Shown here: one piece after another, positions 35,597-49,200 of the stretch
Numbering within the stretch: the first letter of the stretch is position 1
Layout of the letters: each line of letters opens with the position of its first letter
Translations under genes and position numbers: made by a program
Origin: Adenanthera pavonina
Lineage: Eukaryota; Streptophyta; Magnoliopsida; Fabales; Fabaceae
DNA: 64,000 bases
Reading direction: 5' to 3'
NCBI GenBank assembly: GCA_026686845.1
Contig: JAIVEN010000014.1
Coordinates: 9,162,001 to 9,226,000, forward strand
Notes under the pieces: model-generated
Database searches by the model: none
Seen by the model: only the letters and a program-made list of their open reading frames with translations
Told to the model about the DNA's origin: nothing

Positions 35597-37397
35597 AGTG
35601 AAGTTGACAAGTCATAGACGTCATAACAAAGGAGAATGAGGAGGGAGAGGTAAGAGATAGAGAGATTCAGCTCACCCTGGCTTAGCAGGTCACATTCTGG
35701 ACCTAAAGAGCCTCCCCCTCCTTCCTCCTATTCAACTGAACAATCTCAAACAGATCTGAACGTTCAACTCTCATCTCATCCCATGATATGATATATATCC
35801 TTTCCTCATATATAAATATATCTATTTCGCTTTCACTTTTCACTTCTCTGCCTAACCTCCACAGTTCCCTCACCTCGCTCCCAATTATTATGACTTCACC
35901 CATATAATTTTTTTTTTCCAATTGGGCAACGCCACCCATAGATGGCAACAAAAGGTTGGCCACATTTATTGGAACCTTCTTTTTCTCTCTTTTTTTTTTC
36001 GGGTTGTTGTTATTATTTTCAACTCTAACCTGTGAATGAGACGTGCGATCTACGTATGATCACCATTTCCTTGTTCTTTTGTTCTTTATTTACCCACTCA
36101 TTCGTCACCCTCCCAACACGTGCTGCTGACTTTCCTTCACTCTTCCACCTCTTGACCCGGATATATATAAGATATAAAATATTTACACCAATCAAATTCA
36201 ATATAGATGATTTAGCTAGATCTGTTACAAAACAACAAAAGAAAAAAAAAATCTCTTTGAATATTTCTTCTGTATGAGAATTGTTTTGTTGTTTTATTTT
36301 ATATTTTCAATTCCGGCACCGCCAGAAAGAGTGATTAGTAAGTAATGAAAAGATTGGCCAACATGAAGGCTATGCAGATTCAACGGGTTAATGTAATCTA
36401 CCTTCCCAGTTTAATTTGGATATGAATCAGTCTCTAGAAAGCTGTTGACTAGTTGGGTCAAGCCCAGCAAGAGTAGAAGAAGAATGGTCTCTTATCTATA
36501 TATATGCTCCGAAATATACAACAGTAGCGTTTGTTGGCTGTTGACCATTTCATCTTTACCTTTTTCTATTTGTTTAATTAATATATAAGCTAAGATTTTG
36601 CGTAAGGGAAACAGCGACAATTCGTTTGGTTTATTAGTATTAGTTGAGTGACTTATATATGACTCCAAGTAAGCATGCATGAAAAACAAAAGTCAGGTCC
36701 TTAATTTATACGCTACCCTTTCTTCCATTTTCCTTCTTTCTTTCTCACCCTATAATGTTAATTTCCTCGAACCTTCATTCCCTTTGCCTTTTTCTTATGT
36801 AACTTTGTCTGCATTTATTATGTATATAGATGTGTGTGTGTGTGTGTGTGAATGAATATACATACATACATATATGACTATACGTGCCCTCAAGATTAGG
36901 CGCCTCTCTGTCTCCCACAACTCTTTAGAGTCTCACTCTCAACAATAGTTTTTTTTTTTTCCCTTCCTCTTTGAATATCCAAAACCAGATTCTCTTGGCT
37001 GTATTCAACGTCATTAACTCTACACAAACTATTATAGATTTCTTTTTTCCATTTAAATAACATTCTAAGGTCACAACGCTAGATACTGTGAAGATTTGTT
37101 CTCCATTAAATTAATACTCACTTTTCCAATCAAGTGGAAACCAGGTGGTTCAATTTGTTCTTCATTCGCCGTGAGACGGATATGTCGTATATTAATTAAA
37201 TTATTCCTTCTCCATTTATTCATTCATGCGAAGAAAAAGTGATAGAGAAAATGTGACTATGTATAAGATTCACAATATACTCCTAATTATACTCATTTAT
37301 TATTTTTATTTTTATCTTTTATCAAATACTCTCTAGTATATTCGTTTTTGTCAGTGTATTGGATCCAACCCATTCTTTTTTTTCTTTTTCATAGACC
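33101..37397. other. First CRF promoter side and intergenic DNA
   Basis: At 33560-33740 the minus strand is CT-rich with a donor-like CTCAG|GTTCTG near 33650 and is probably the non-coding first exon of the CRF gene at 30 kb. From 33.75 kb on, the DNA is AT-rich. It holds an (AT)n run at 35563-35594, a (TG)n run at 36831-36850 and a less AT-rich stretch at 35620-36170. No coding gene was recognised. Confidence 0.45.
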
Positions 37398-37405
37398 GGA
37401 ATAAT

Positions 37406-38169
37406 CAAGGATGGAGGGAAGGGGGACTTGGGGGAGCCATGGTCTCCCCCACCCCCTCCTTCTCATCATATAATGGAAAGATTTAGTCTCCTCAAAATTC
37501 TGCTGAACTCATATATTTACATATTAATATCTAATAATTTTAATTACCTTGTGTTGAGAAAGTCCATCGTAATGTTTATCAGTTTAGTAAAATAATCAGT
37601 TTTATTACTTCTCCTTTGATAGAAGTTATACATGTTATGTTGGTTGAGATATTTTGTAATATGAACTGAACCAAAAATTAATCAACACATAGAGACCCTT
37701 ATTTAGCTTTCTCTCTCTTATAGAGAGAAAATAAGTAAGGATTGTTAGAGATTATGGATATTAGTCTGTTATAATATATATCTAACTAATTTAAGATATT
37801 TAATATCCTAAGATACATGTTATCCACTGTAACACCATATATCATCAAAGGTGATTCCAAGTATCTCAATAAAGTAAAGCAAAATATTTATCTATATACG
37901 CAACGTACGTGTATTATCTTATATGTTTTGCTATCTTTTTTTTTTAAATTAATATATTAAATGGTATATGTGGTTTCATTTTGTATTTGTTTTAGTTTTT
38001 TTAAATATTATATAATTATGCATGAATGGTTATCTGATGCTCCCTTTTAAACAATAAATTATTTTTAAAAAATAATTATGATAAATGTTAAAAATTAAAT
38101 TAATAATATATATAAATTAATATTTAAAAACTTAGCCTCCCCAGATTTTAATTGCTGGCTCCGTCCCTG
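37406..38169. mobile_element. Tip100-like non-autonomous hAT element (764 bp)
   Basis: A perfect 8-bp target duplication GGAATAAT flanks it (37398-37405 and 38170-38177). The left end is CAAGGATGGAGGGA. The right end, read inverted, is CAGGGACGGAGCCA, close to the CAGGGGCGGAGCCA ends known from Tip100-type hAT elements. Subterminal CT/GA-rich stretches surround an AT-rich core with no transposase. Confidence 0.85.
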
Positions 38170-39137
38170 GGAATAATCCAACCCATTCTCCTATCAGGAA
38201 AAGTTGTATATATATAGGACGGAAACAATAATTTTTAATTTTGGGTGTGAGAACAAACACCAATAAATGAGAATAATTTCCAGCACACTGTAGGGACCTG
38301 CCTAGCTTAGAATGATCATCTCCATTTCAAGAAAAATAGATAATATTTTTTTCATAAATTTGATTTAGATTTCCGAGAAATTAAAAAGTAAATAAAAACA
38401 ATTAATTATTTAAATATTATAACGTGTTCAAATTTTTAATTTCATGCATAAGATAGAATGATTACCTTATTAGCAACATATACTAAACCTTCAGAATGCA
38501 TAATAATAATGAAAAAAATAGTTAAAGATAAGAACTAGTGTGGCTGAAAGAACTGGATTAGATTGTAAAGATTAAATGATTAAATTTTGTTTAACATTAA
38601 AAATTTAGAAATAGAGTTGAATTGAATGGGAGGGTTTGAAAATAGGAAATAAAAAACAAAAACAAAAAAGTGGATGGGGTTAGGAAGGCGGCCACTAGGA
38701 ACACATAGTGAAGGGAATATGGTGAATATTATTATTGTGAGAATAAATGTGCCACTTTATGGTTACTACATTGATTGGTATGTCCTAACATATATAGCAG
38801 TAACATTAACTGGAAATTGTTGAGGGCAAAACGGAGAATTTATCTTCCATTCCCAGGAACCCACAAATTTTTCATCGAGGAGTGGTGGGATGGAATTTGC
38901 TCAACTCAGAAGGAGGTTATCTCATGCCAAACCAAGGAAAATGTCTATTTTTTGGGCAAAAAAAGAAAAAAGAAAATGTCTATCCCCTTTCCCTCCCTCT
39001 TTTTTTGGCTGAAATTTTTGCATACCAAACACACCCTAATCATATCTAATTTGACCAGAAACTGGATGTGAATTTGTTCTTTCACCATTGACTGAAAACA
39101 TAATAATAAAAGCAATGATGAAAAATCTAGAAATTAA

Positions 39138-39513
39138 GGACATATTTGGTTCTGTTTTTAAAAATAGTTTTTTATTTTTTTAAATAAAAAAATAAAAAAA
39201 CTTATTTGGTAAACCTGTTTTTTATAAACTGTTCTGAGAAACAGAAAAATAAAAGAACAGAAAACTCAGAATAATTTTAAGATGTTTTGTAATTTTTGTT
39301 CTGAAAAATATAAGAAAAAGTAAAAAAAAACTCACCTCATTAATAATAAAGTTATAAATTTTGAATAATTCATATATTACTCACTAATTATGATTTTGAG
39401 AACAATTATTCAAACAGATATTTTTATTTTCTTGTATTCAAAACTTATTTTTCAAAACAGTTTTGTAAAACTGTTTTGAGAACAATAAAACAGAAAACAC
39501 TGTTAAACATGCC
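39138..39513. mobile_element. MITE, copy A of a two-copy family
   Basis: The ends are inverted: GGACATATTTGGTTCTG on the left and TTAAACATGCC on the right. The interior matches, in reverse orientation, the element at 58571-58938, notably around CACCTCATTAAT..TTATAAATTTT.AATAAT. No clear target duplication was seen. It is AT-rich and non-coding. Confidence 0.6.
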
Positions 39514-41329
39514 ATAATTGATTCACAAGTTTGGTCCCTCCTCAAAAGAAGAATTGGCAAGGTCAGAAACACATAACAAATGTAGTAATAATGTGACGCT
39601 CCCTGGTATGATTTTGGGGCCTATATGCTTCCGACGGATGCTAAATTATGCATGAATCAGTTACACATGAATCATGAAAAAGCAATTTCTTTTTCATTCT
39701 TCTCATCACAAAAAAGGTCCTTTACAAGATTGAAGGGCCAAGTCTTGTTGGGTTTTACTCATATGATTCGCAGAAAAAGAATCAATAAAGCAAGACACCA
39801 TTATTGATCTCTCAACTCCAAATATATATTACAGTAATTTAAGAAATTGTTTTCTCAGTAAATGTCATTCTTCTTTTTTTTTTTCACAGTACAGGAAATT
39901 TTTTTAAGCATGTTTAAATAATAAGCATATTCTATTTTTTTTCAGTCTGAAGCATATTATACTGGAATCAATGTGGGGTCCATGTTAGTTATATGGTACT
40001 GTAATTGATGAAAGTAATATCTCTAACTTATTTGGACAATCTTTAGAGAAAAGGAGATGTGAGGGAGTAAGAGAGAATGCGATTCACATTAGGATTTTTG
40101 AGTTTAATTAAATATCAGAGAGAGACCAAAGCGTCTCCATTTTCAAAATGCCATAATTACCCCCACTCAGTTTAAAAATGGGGTTGTTGACTTCAAGATG
40201 GTATACGAGTTAAAGAGCCTCAGCCTCTTCTAAGATAAAGAAAATTGAATATTTCATTTTATTATGATTTTTTCAATTAAAATGACCCTATCCATTTTAA
40301 CAAAGTGCACAAAATAATTAGTTAATGTTTAAATGATCGTAATATGATTAGAAAATTTGACTATTGATTAATGTTAATCCATATATGAAAATATTCCAAC
40401 ATGTTATAGTTAAAATAAGTGTAAATATATGTTATTTTTTTGTTACAGAAAATATGACAAATAAAATATTTTTTTAATGAGAATAATGTGTGTGAGAGAT
40501 AATGATGGTGTGTGTGACAATAACACATACCATCATTTTTTATGACAATATACAGCACATCATTTAATTCTAAAGAATAATGTCTGATGTGTGTGTGCGT
40601 GTGTGTGTAAATATCGTTTAAAAATGATGGTATAACGAAGAAATTAAATTAAGATTAAAGTGTATCAGAGCCTACTCACACGAGATGAAAAGCTAGAAGT
40701 AATTAAGCAGTTACAGTAAGTAGGATAAACACAAGTATTTTTCTTCAAAAAAGGGTCGGTGATGAGTCTATTGGCTGATGGAGACAAAACGCAGCCACTA
40801 ATCTGAGTAGAGTGCTTTTTGTTTTTTAATTCAAAGTAGAGTGCTTTTTTAGGATAATTAATTTTATCTTTTAGTCATGAATGGATCCAATGAATACATC
40901 CACTAATAAAGACAGGTTCCAAGTGAGGCAGTATTATTTTTCTTGTCTTGTTTCAGCAAACATGCAAAAAAAAAAAACTTTGTATGTTAAGATTATTTGG
41001 AATTTCCCCCATACAAAGCATTTAATTATTTAAATTATTTTTTAAACAACAATACAAAATTCATGTATTTTATAAAATTCATATTCTAAGATGTTTAATT
41101 TAATTTGATTTGATTTAAGGCAGGCTAAAAACAGAGGGTGGACATAATTATTGGTTCAGACTTCAGATCGTCATATAGAACTGTAGTTCACCCACCTTAA
41201 TTCCGCACATTTAGGATTAGATGATGCTAAATGTTATTATTAAATAAATATGTTAGATTTTTCAATATTAAAACATTAAATTGGAGATAGTGGGGGGAGG
41301 CAGGCCGCTGCGCCAATAATATATATATA

Positions 41330-41609
41330 CTCCCTCTAATTTTAAATATAACCAACCTTCAACTAAATTATATATCTTAATAAAAAGAGTTTAATTATTA
41401 AATTTATTAAAAAAATTTAATATTTTTCATCATTTATTTTTATTAATTACATTATATTTCATATTTCTCATAATATTTATTTATCACCTATTAATTATAG
41501 ACTAATAATATAAATAGAGAAAATTAAATAATACACTAAATATCTCTATACAAGCATCTTATATTTGGACCAAATAATACAATATATTTATATTTAGAAC
41601 CGAAATAAG
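41330..41609. mobile_element. Stowaway-like MITE (280 bp)
   Basis: The left end CTCCCTCTAATTTTAAATATAACC follows TA (41328-41329). The right end TTTAGAACCGAAATAAG precedes TA (41610-41611). The inverted ends share GGTT.TAAATAT. Confidence 0.55.
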
Positions 41610-43714
41610 TAATTTTTTGACATCGTATCTGGGTCTGGGACAAGTAGGACTCATCAAATCGAAAATTCCACACGCATGGCCTTTTAATGTATTTAAAACC
41701 TTTAAACTCATTCTCTTCAATATTTTAGAACTATTTATATATCAGGCAAAAAATAGTTTTTTATTTAGAAATTACTTAGATTTTGTTGTGTGGAAACATA
41801 ATCATTTGTGACAATTTAATGAACAGCTACTTGATGAAAAGCTTATGAAATTTGGTGAGTACTTATAATAATCTGAAATATGTTCTGTATAAAAATTTAC
41901 TTCTAAAGGTATCAACATACTTCACGAAAAAAAAAACACAGCAAATCATTCTTAAAGACAAAATAAGTAATATATAATTTCATGCAATAAGATCAACGCG
42001 ATAGAGACATATAAATTTTATGGAAAACCAATTATGGATTTTCTCATTAATGATGAACACTAACATTTAACATGGATGATAACGAAACAGTTTGAATGTC
42101 TACTAATAAACACTCACACAAAAAATCAGTAACACCTACCTGTTGCTAATATAATACCTTAATCAACAATATTAATAAATAAACAATAAAACCCATCAAT
42201 ATATCAATATACTATAATAAAATTTATAAAAAGTAACTATTTATTATTATTAAATAGTGCATCCTATCTCAGATTTTGTGCAACACAGGAGCTATTTTTT
42301 ATTTATCAAGTCACACCATCCAATTTCGAGTTTCATATTACTCTATTTCAATAGTAATTTAAATATAAATAAATGTACAGTGATGAGATGAGCGTTTGAT
42401 ATCAGAGTATAGAGAGTACAATAAGATATTGAGAGGCCTGAGCCGCCGGTACCACTTTGTTTGTTGAGGGGGGTACAAGTGCATTTGAAAGGCCATAATA
42501 ATAAGGAGGGGGTGGTGGTGGGCCCGCCCACCAAAATTATTGCTCAAGAAGCAGCCACCTATTTTGTGGGCCCGTGGGCCTACTATTACCCATGTCTTGA
42601 AACAGTGTTCTAATATTGTAGCATGTCATCTAATCTTCGTACATGTAAAGGGCAAGCACACCTAAATATCTAGTTGCCGTAAGGGCATGATCAAACATAA
42701 TCCTGCTGACCTGGCCCAATCACCTTCTCCAGATTGAGATGTCGTACCTTAGACAAATGCCATCACGGTCCGTGAATATCTTTTTAAAACCTCATATTAA
42801 TGTATCATAAATTTTATTCAAATATAATATTTCTCCGAGATAATTAAGGTTCAACGCATTTAAACGGTGTGAGATAAGGAGCAGATGTTTTAAAAGAACT
42901 TTAAAAAAATAAGTTTACTCGGTTGAGACTTGGTCTTTTTTCTTTTTAAATTTTTTCCAAGTATCTAAATTTGCTCTCAATAATGAAATTTAAATTCCAC
43001 TGAGTTTAAGGATATCTTAATTAACAGTAATAACATATTATTATCCTTTCTTTTGGCCTTTTTAATTAAAAATACTATTGCCTAGGGATTTATGTTTTAA
43101 AATATGGAGATAATGGGTATTTTATTAACAATATTATACAAATTTTAGGTTATTGTCAATACGATTATTATAAAAAAAATGAAATATGAAGTTTTTTTCA
43201 AAAAAAATAATCAATCATTTCATGCTAACCTTTCACACACCCAAAAGTTATTTTCGTTTTGAAAAGCATGCATTAAAGAAGATAAAATCAGACGGAACAC
43301 AATATGTTACATTAGAAGCATATATGAGGATTTTATCATAATTTTTCCGATAATCATGCTAATTTTATATTTTTAAGGGGAAAGATAAAACTTTAATATT
43401 AATACTTGTCGGCCGAAAAACAAAATGATGACTTGTCCCCTCCCCCTCATCCTTTGTGTCCACTGATAATTTGTCCATTTATTATTTTATTTTGTTAATC
43501 TCCTGCTGAAACATATTTATGAAGTTGAAATTCACAGAGCCACACAACCATGATCAACTTGATATAAATTAAATGGACAACAAATGAGGCTGTTTTCAGA
43601 CGTAAATAAGAACTTCGAAAGCTACTAAGAGAAGCATAATGACATGGTTTGTTTCATAGCTTCTCTATGTGTTTACTTTTCTCCTAATAAGTTACATTCT
43701 AATCAAGATACTTG

Positions 43715-43717
<3 letters not shown>

Positions 43718-43766
<49 letters not shown>
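43718..43766. repeat. (TAA)n microsatellite
   Basis: About 16 uninterrupted TAA units. A long perfect trinucleotide array such as this is probably polymorphic. Confidence 0.95.
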
Positions 43767-45022
43767 GAGGGAAAAAATGAAATATCTTACATGATATCAC
43801 CAAAATGATGTAACATTGATTTTTTTTTGGTTGATCAAATATTAGGCTACAAAATAGTGAACGTCGTAATCCAACTTTTTGTCCCATACTATATCAAGGT
43901 TGGATCTCAATAATTTTTTAATACAGAGTTTCCAAGTTGCTATAGTTTATGCTTATACTTGGTAATGGTACTGAGACACTGATTTTGATCATATCCTTAC
44001 CTTCCTTGTCAGTGTGTTAATTAATAATAAATAAATGTCAATGAGAAAGTATTATTTTTCTCAAGCATTATTTGATCCACTTTCAAATATAAAATTCAAT
44101 TTCTCTTCTATATTTTAAATAACGCTCATTTGATAAATATTTTGGACGCTCTAAATTTTTTTAGGCAGACAAGATACTAACACATGTAGTAAAATAAAGG
44201 CCTGCCTGCACTTTGACTCTTAATTTTATAAGAATTTTAACTCCAAAGAAAAATCCAATAGGTATATTTGCCGGCGAGGCAAGTAGTTCAAGAGGAATCC
44301 ACTAAGGAATCTTATCAAAAGAATTTATTTTTTAAAAAATATTGATAAATTCTTTCACTCTTACATTGTGTTGGTAGAAGAAAAAGGTCCCTGTGAAAGA
44401 CAATAAACTTCTAGAAAATAAATCAAAAGCATATTTTAATTAACATAAAAATACACAATATTAAAGAATTAAACAAAGGTAAGAATTGCATAAGTGAAAG
44501 GCATTAAGGTCATTTCAATGTCACTTAATGCATGAAGATAGTAAAGAACAATTAAAGAAAACAAAAAAAGCGGGATACGAACGTAACACCGCGCCGAATA
44601 AAAATCTAACTTGAGTTTTCTTATAGTTGACTTGTAGCTTTGAGCCACGTAGCTAATTTTCAACCACGAGTCCTTTTTAGTGATATTGAATAAATATTTC
44701 TTTCATTTCTAAAACAAACCGAGTACAATAAGCTACAAAATTTTCCACATCATACAGTAAAATAATTTTAGTAATTTATACGATTCATATTGAAGGACAT
44801 GAACCTTTTCTTGACGATAATTTAATTCTATCATAATTACTATAATTATAATTTTCTTTTAATCATCAAACTGATTGCAAATTATGAATCAAAACTCGGC
44901 TGCTTCGAGTGGTAAACTGCTTCACGCTCCTTAAAACCAACTAACACAGACAAAAGACATTGAATAGATTTACGAAACAGTCCTTGACTTTTTAGCGAAA
45001 GGACGAAGAAGCCCCCAGGATT

Positions 45023-45787
45023 TTAGTTGGGCAACGTCAAGAAGTACTCGAGGTCAAATTCGCCGAACTCTTCTTCCCCGAACTGTTTACTCGACACCAT
45101 CATGTCCATGTCCGGCAGACACAAAGGCACGTCTATATCGAAACCGAACGCATCCACGTCGCCGTAACGGAAATCGTCGAACGCCGTCGAATTGCGGTCG
45201 TTGGGCAACACAGACGTCGGCGACCCTGCCGCATCGGGGTAGGAGACCGTTCCTTCAGTGCTGGGACTTTCATCCGCGGCAGCGATCGGCGTCGTTTTAT
45301 CCTCCGTAATCACAGAGTTAGGGAAGTTGGTAATCGCGCTGGGACCCTTGAGCTTTAGAGCTGCCTTGTCGTACTCCGACGCGGCTTCCTCCGCCGTGTC
45401 GAAGGTCCCGAGCCAGACCCGTTTCCTTCGGGTTGGGTCCCGAATCTCCGCAGCCCACCTGCCCCACGGCCGCTGGCGAACGCCCCTGAATCTGTTGTGG
45501 CAGCGAGAGGAGGCGTTAGAGGCCGGTCTCCTGAATCGGGTCGGGTTGGATTTTGCAGGAGAGGAAAAGGAAGAGGAGGAGGAAGAAGAAGCAGTAGGAG
45601 AGTTCAAGGAGGGAAGATGGATGGTGATATGTGTGACGTGCCGCTTGGTTGTGGACGATTTCTGTGGGGTTTCATCGGCGGAAGAGTCAGAATCAGAATC
45701 AGTGGCATCGTGGTCAGTGAGTATGATTCTGAGGAGCCTTTGGCAGGTTTTTGTTCTTGTGTGATGGAGATTAGAGTGGAGGGACAT
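45023..45787 (-). CDS. Cytokinin response factor, AP2/ERF group VI
   Basis: The protein has 254 residues. The start MSLHSNLHH (45787) is preferred over upstream in-frame Met codons because the preceding DNA is a CT-rich leader with low-complexity translation. A CRF domain covers about residues 12-40 (CQRLLRIILTDHDATDSDSD). A Ser-rich linker follows, then an AP2/ERF domain at about 99-157 (RGVRQRPWGRWAAEIRDP, WLGTFDTAEEAASEYDKAALKLKGPSAITNFP). SPTSVL lies at 189-194, followed by an acidic activation-type tail (FGEEEFGEFDLEYFL). CRFs act in the nucleus downstream of cytokinin signalling and in development and stress. The coding region is intronless and GC-richer than its surroundings. Its AP2 domain is very close to that of the CRF gene at 30 kb. 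Confidence 0.97.
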   Translation of the reverse strand: MSLHSNLHHTRTKTCQRLLRIILTDHDATDSDSDSSADETPQKSSTTKRHVTHITIHLPSLNSPTASSSSSSSFSSPAKSNPTRFRRPASNASSRCHNRFRGVRQRPWGRWAAEIRDPTRRKRVWLGTFDTAEEAASEYDKAALKLKGPSAITNFPNSVITEDKTTPIAAADESPSTEGTVSYPDAAGSPTSVLPNDRNSTAFDDFRYGDVDAFGFDIDVPLCLPDMDMMVSSKQFGEEEFGEFDLEYFLTLPN

Positions 45788-46208
45788 GGCGATCGAAAGT
45801 GGATAGTGGAGACTGGAGAGGATTTTACTCAGTAGTACTAAGGATGTGTGGGAGAGGAAATGGAAGAGGGGGAAGTGGGAGGAGTGATGGTTGAAGTTGG
45901 GTGCATCAAGGAAGTAATTTGACAAGAAGAAAGGATTGGGAGGAATCAAGAGGTGGTGATCCGAAGAAAAAGGAAGAGAATTTTTCCCTTTTTTACAGAT
46001 AATATTGGAGGGAGAGGAAAAGAGGATCAGAGGAGCTGTAGATGCGTAGGATGGAATTGGGGAAAGATGAGAGCGAAAGGGAAAGAGAAGGTGGAAGGTT
46101 GATGAGGGGAGAGAGAGACAGAGAGGGTGAGAGATTGGGGAGGTTTTGGCGGGAGAGAGGAAGAGTGAGTGGGGTGAGACAGTAAGAGCAACAAGGTGAA
46201 AAATAGGG

Positions 46209-46224
46209 ATATATATATATATAG
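46209..46224 (-). promoter_or_regulatory. Putative TATA region of the second CRF gene
   Basis: A (TA)n tract on the minus strand lies about 420 nt upstream of the CRF ATG, followed by a long CT-rich leader. Upstream near 46619 is TGACGTGTC, an ACGT-core element. The assignment rests on position and composition. Confidence 0.5.
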
Positions 46225-46264
46225 TGAAGGGGAAGCATTGGAAGACCAAAGAAAAGTAGGTCTT

Positions 46265-49200
46265 CCAAATTCAAATTAAATTTTTTTTTAGAAAAAAAAT
46301 CTACATAGAAAACGCCCCTTACTTTCAACCCAACAGCTTCGATCAAACGCCAAATTTCATGACACCCAGGCTTCTCATATTCAATCAAAACCTAACAACG
46401 CTAACCTTCTTTTTGTTTTTTCTCTCTTGGTCTCATACAATGCTAACCTTCCATTGACGTGATTTTAAAAATAAAGATAAAATAATCAATTTAATTTTTT
46501 TTCAAAAAGGTAATGATGATTGGGTTGAGGGAGAAGAGAATTGGGAATGAATGGAAGTGAGGGGGATGGGTGTCAGTGGTAGAGGAAACGCAGCTTCCAG
46601 GCTTCCAGCTGCCTCTGCTGACGTGTCGACCGTTCTGTCTCTATTCTCTTACATGCACTCCTTCTGCTCTCAAATAAAGATTTTTATTTAGAATATAAGA
46701 AAATATTTATTATATGTTATGAAAGAAGACTCTTATTTAATTTATAAGAAAGAAATAAATAAATTCAACAAAAATAATTTTAATTTTGTGTGAGTGATTC
46801 AGTTAAAAAGTATATACTTTTTCTCTTTTTACTCCCATATTTTCTTAACTCCTGGTTGAATTTCCCTTTGAGAAAGGATGGTTTGAGTAAAATATAGAAC
46901 AATGCAATGAGTGGCCGGGTCATCCTTGCCTCTTAACTCTTCACTTATTTAATCTTTCTTCCATTTCATCACTTAGAATCACATGTAGGAATTAACTGGG
47001 ATTTAACGGGCACCAATTTTTAAACAATCTGAGCGATTCATTTAAAATTTAAGGATTGAAATCTTAACCTTTGGATACTAAGAATTCGGACAGTGTAGTA
47101 GCTCACTAACATGTCACTGATTACGTCTTCACCTGAATCTACCCATTTTCCTTAGCTGCTGCTTCTTACGCTGGACTACCCTTGAAAAGTATATATAATT
47201 ACACAAGATTTGAAGCGTAATTAATTGAAATTAAATTAATGACTTAATTTATGTCAAACTTATGTTAACATAAGTTGTAGAAGCTCTTGTTAAACAAATA
47301 GTTGATATGGATACTCTGGCCACATTAAAAAAAAAAATCTTAATTTTATCAGCGACTAATACCTTAAGATATGTTACAGTTACTTTCGAAAACAATTTAC
47401 TTTTTATTCATTGCTACCAAAAATAAAAAATAAAAAATAAAAAATAGCCCCGCAAGATTGGTTGCTTAAAGTTTACTTATGCTGTGTCTTGGGGAAGAAG
47501 CAAAGGGAAAGAAGCCGGTTAGCGAGTCAAGCACGTGTCTTCTTCTCCCTCTTAAGGGGCACAAAGATTACTGTTTGCAGATAGTGACACCTTCCAGTTA
47601 GACTTCTCAAGCCTTTTTTTTTTTTTAATAAATAAATTAATCTCATAAATCTATACATTGAAGATTTTGTAAATACTATTAAAATTAAGTTGCTCTGATT
47701 ACCTAAAAATAATGTTAGGACCAAAATAAGTTATATACCATAAACATTATTTTATAAGTTACGGCCTCACATACGTATATTGTTGCCGACTAAATGTGAA
47801 TTTTGTTTTTTTATATTTAGTCTGAAAAACAAATTAAAATTATACTTTCTATTATTTATAAATAACATGACTTGTTTAATTTTGTTTTTATTTATTATAT
47901 TGATGCGCGGGTAGTGCTTTCCCGGCGTGCACTTGGTGGCTAAACATAAGAAAATGTAAAGTCAACCAAATCATCCAACTGATTTAAGGATTATTTTCAT
48001 TTTTATTGGATGATTTGGCAAGAGACCACTTCATCAATCCCATAATTCACAGCTTTTCATATCAAGTACTGTATTTCACCCACTACATCCCACTAACAAG
48101 GTGCTCCTTGCTCTTTGGTTTTTAACTAATTTACATTTTTAAGAAAAATTAATTATAATTATTAGAAAAAACTAGTTACAAATATTAAATTTTTAAAAAG
48201 AATTTTAATATCTTATTTTTACTTTTATTAATTTTCAAATTTTATTTCTATTTTTTTAAAATTATGAGTTAGATAATAAATTAATAGAAATAAAAAAATA
48301 AATTACTAAAAAAAATTAATATGGCATGTTATATTTTAAATCAATTAAGATTCAAAAAAGCCCTTTTGATATGGTCAAGAGAAAGTACAACACAGATCAG
48401 ATATGAACAGGTTGGGCTTGGGATTTACTGTGGCAAGAATGTCAAGTTGTGAACATCCGTCTCATCACAGTGTCCTCATTCTCGAAAAAATCATGGATTG
48501 AGCGAATCAATCCCACGTACAAGAGCAACTCGTACCTAGAGAAAGCTAGCTTGTGTACCCGTCCCGCTGGGTTAAAATTAGTACAGTTCGAAGGCAGGCA
48601 GTTCAAAATAAAGTAAACTAGGGTCTGATACTCTCGTTTCAAACATCACATGAAAAATTAAATTACACAGTAGAACGCCTCCTATGACCTTTTTCCGTCT
48701 AGTCTTTTCCTCTTCAAGACTTTTGGTCTTGCCCTGTAATTCGAGAAAAAAACAGGACAACTGAGAGCAGTGGGAGGGGAGGAGGATGTAATTTAGTGGT
48801 ATCTACAGAATATTGAACTGAAAAGCTATAGGCTGAAGCTGTTCTACAACCTACAGCATCCATGGACACGGCATATGGTACCTATGGATGCGGAAGGCTC
48901 TGCTTGACAAATATCAAAATATATATATAGTAAAATATGATATGTGTACTACTTTAAATAAATATATATATATATATATATATAATATATCAATATAAGT
49001 ATCAGCATAACATAAGTATAGTCTTTTTTTCTGGGTTCTAGCATTGTGGAAAGGGGAGAAACTATGTGTCATTATTTGTCCCATTTCCTTTTGATGGGGA
49101 AAAAAGATTATCATGTGAGAAATTTGCATAGTTGGAAGTGTTTTAGCATTCTGGAGCTGTCACGGAAATAGGAAGGTCAGATATTAAGACAGTTTTCGCT

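Larger units (their letters stand above)
38178..45022. other. Intergenic region between the two CRF genes
   Basis: About 6.8 kb of AT-rich DNA holding the MITEs at 39138 and 41330, a (TAA)n array and a small GC-rich island at 42430-42570 (contains AGCCGCC, the GCC-box core). No coding gene was recognised. Confidence 0.5.

Noticed and set aside
44565..44660. tRNA-like or SINE-like segment on the minus strand (GTTCGTATCCCGC before a T run)
   Set aside because: Only a B-box-like word is present. No cloverleaf could be folded around it.
45258..45835. Long plus-strand open frames opposite the second CRF gene
   Set aside because: They are antisense shadows of the GC-rich AP2 coding region, low in complexity (Glu/Arg/Gly-rich), with no domain.
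45788..46249. N-terminal extension of the second CRF protein to an upstream Met
   Set aside because: The translation is Ser/Leu/Pro low-complexity from a CT-rich leader. CRF proteins normally start close to the CRF domain.
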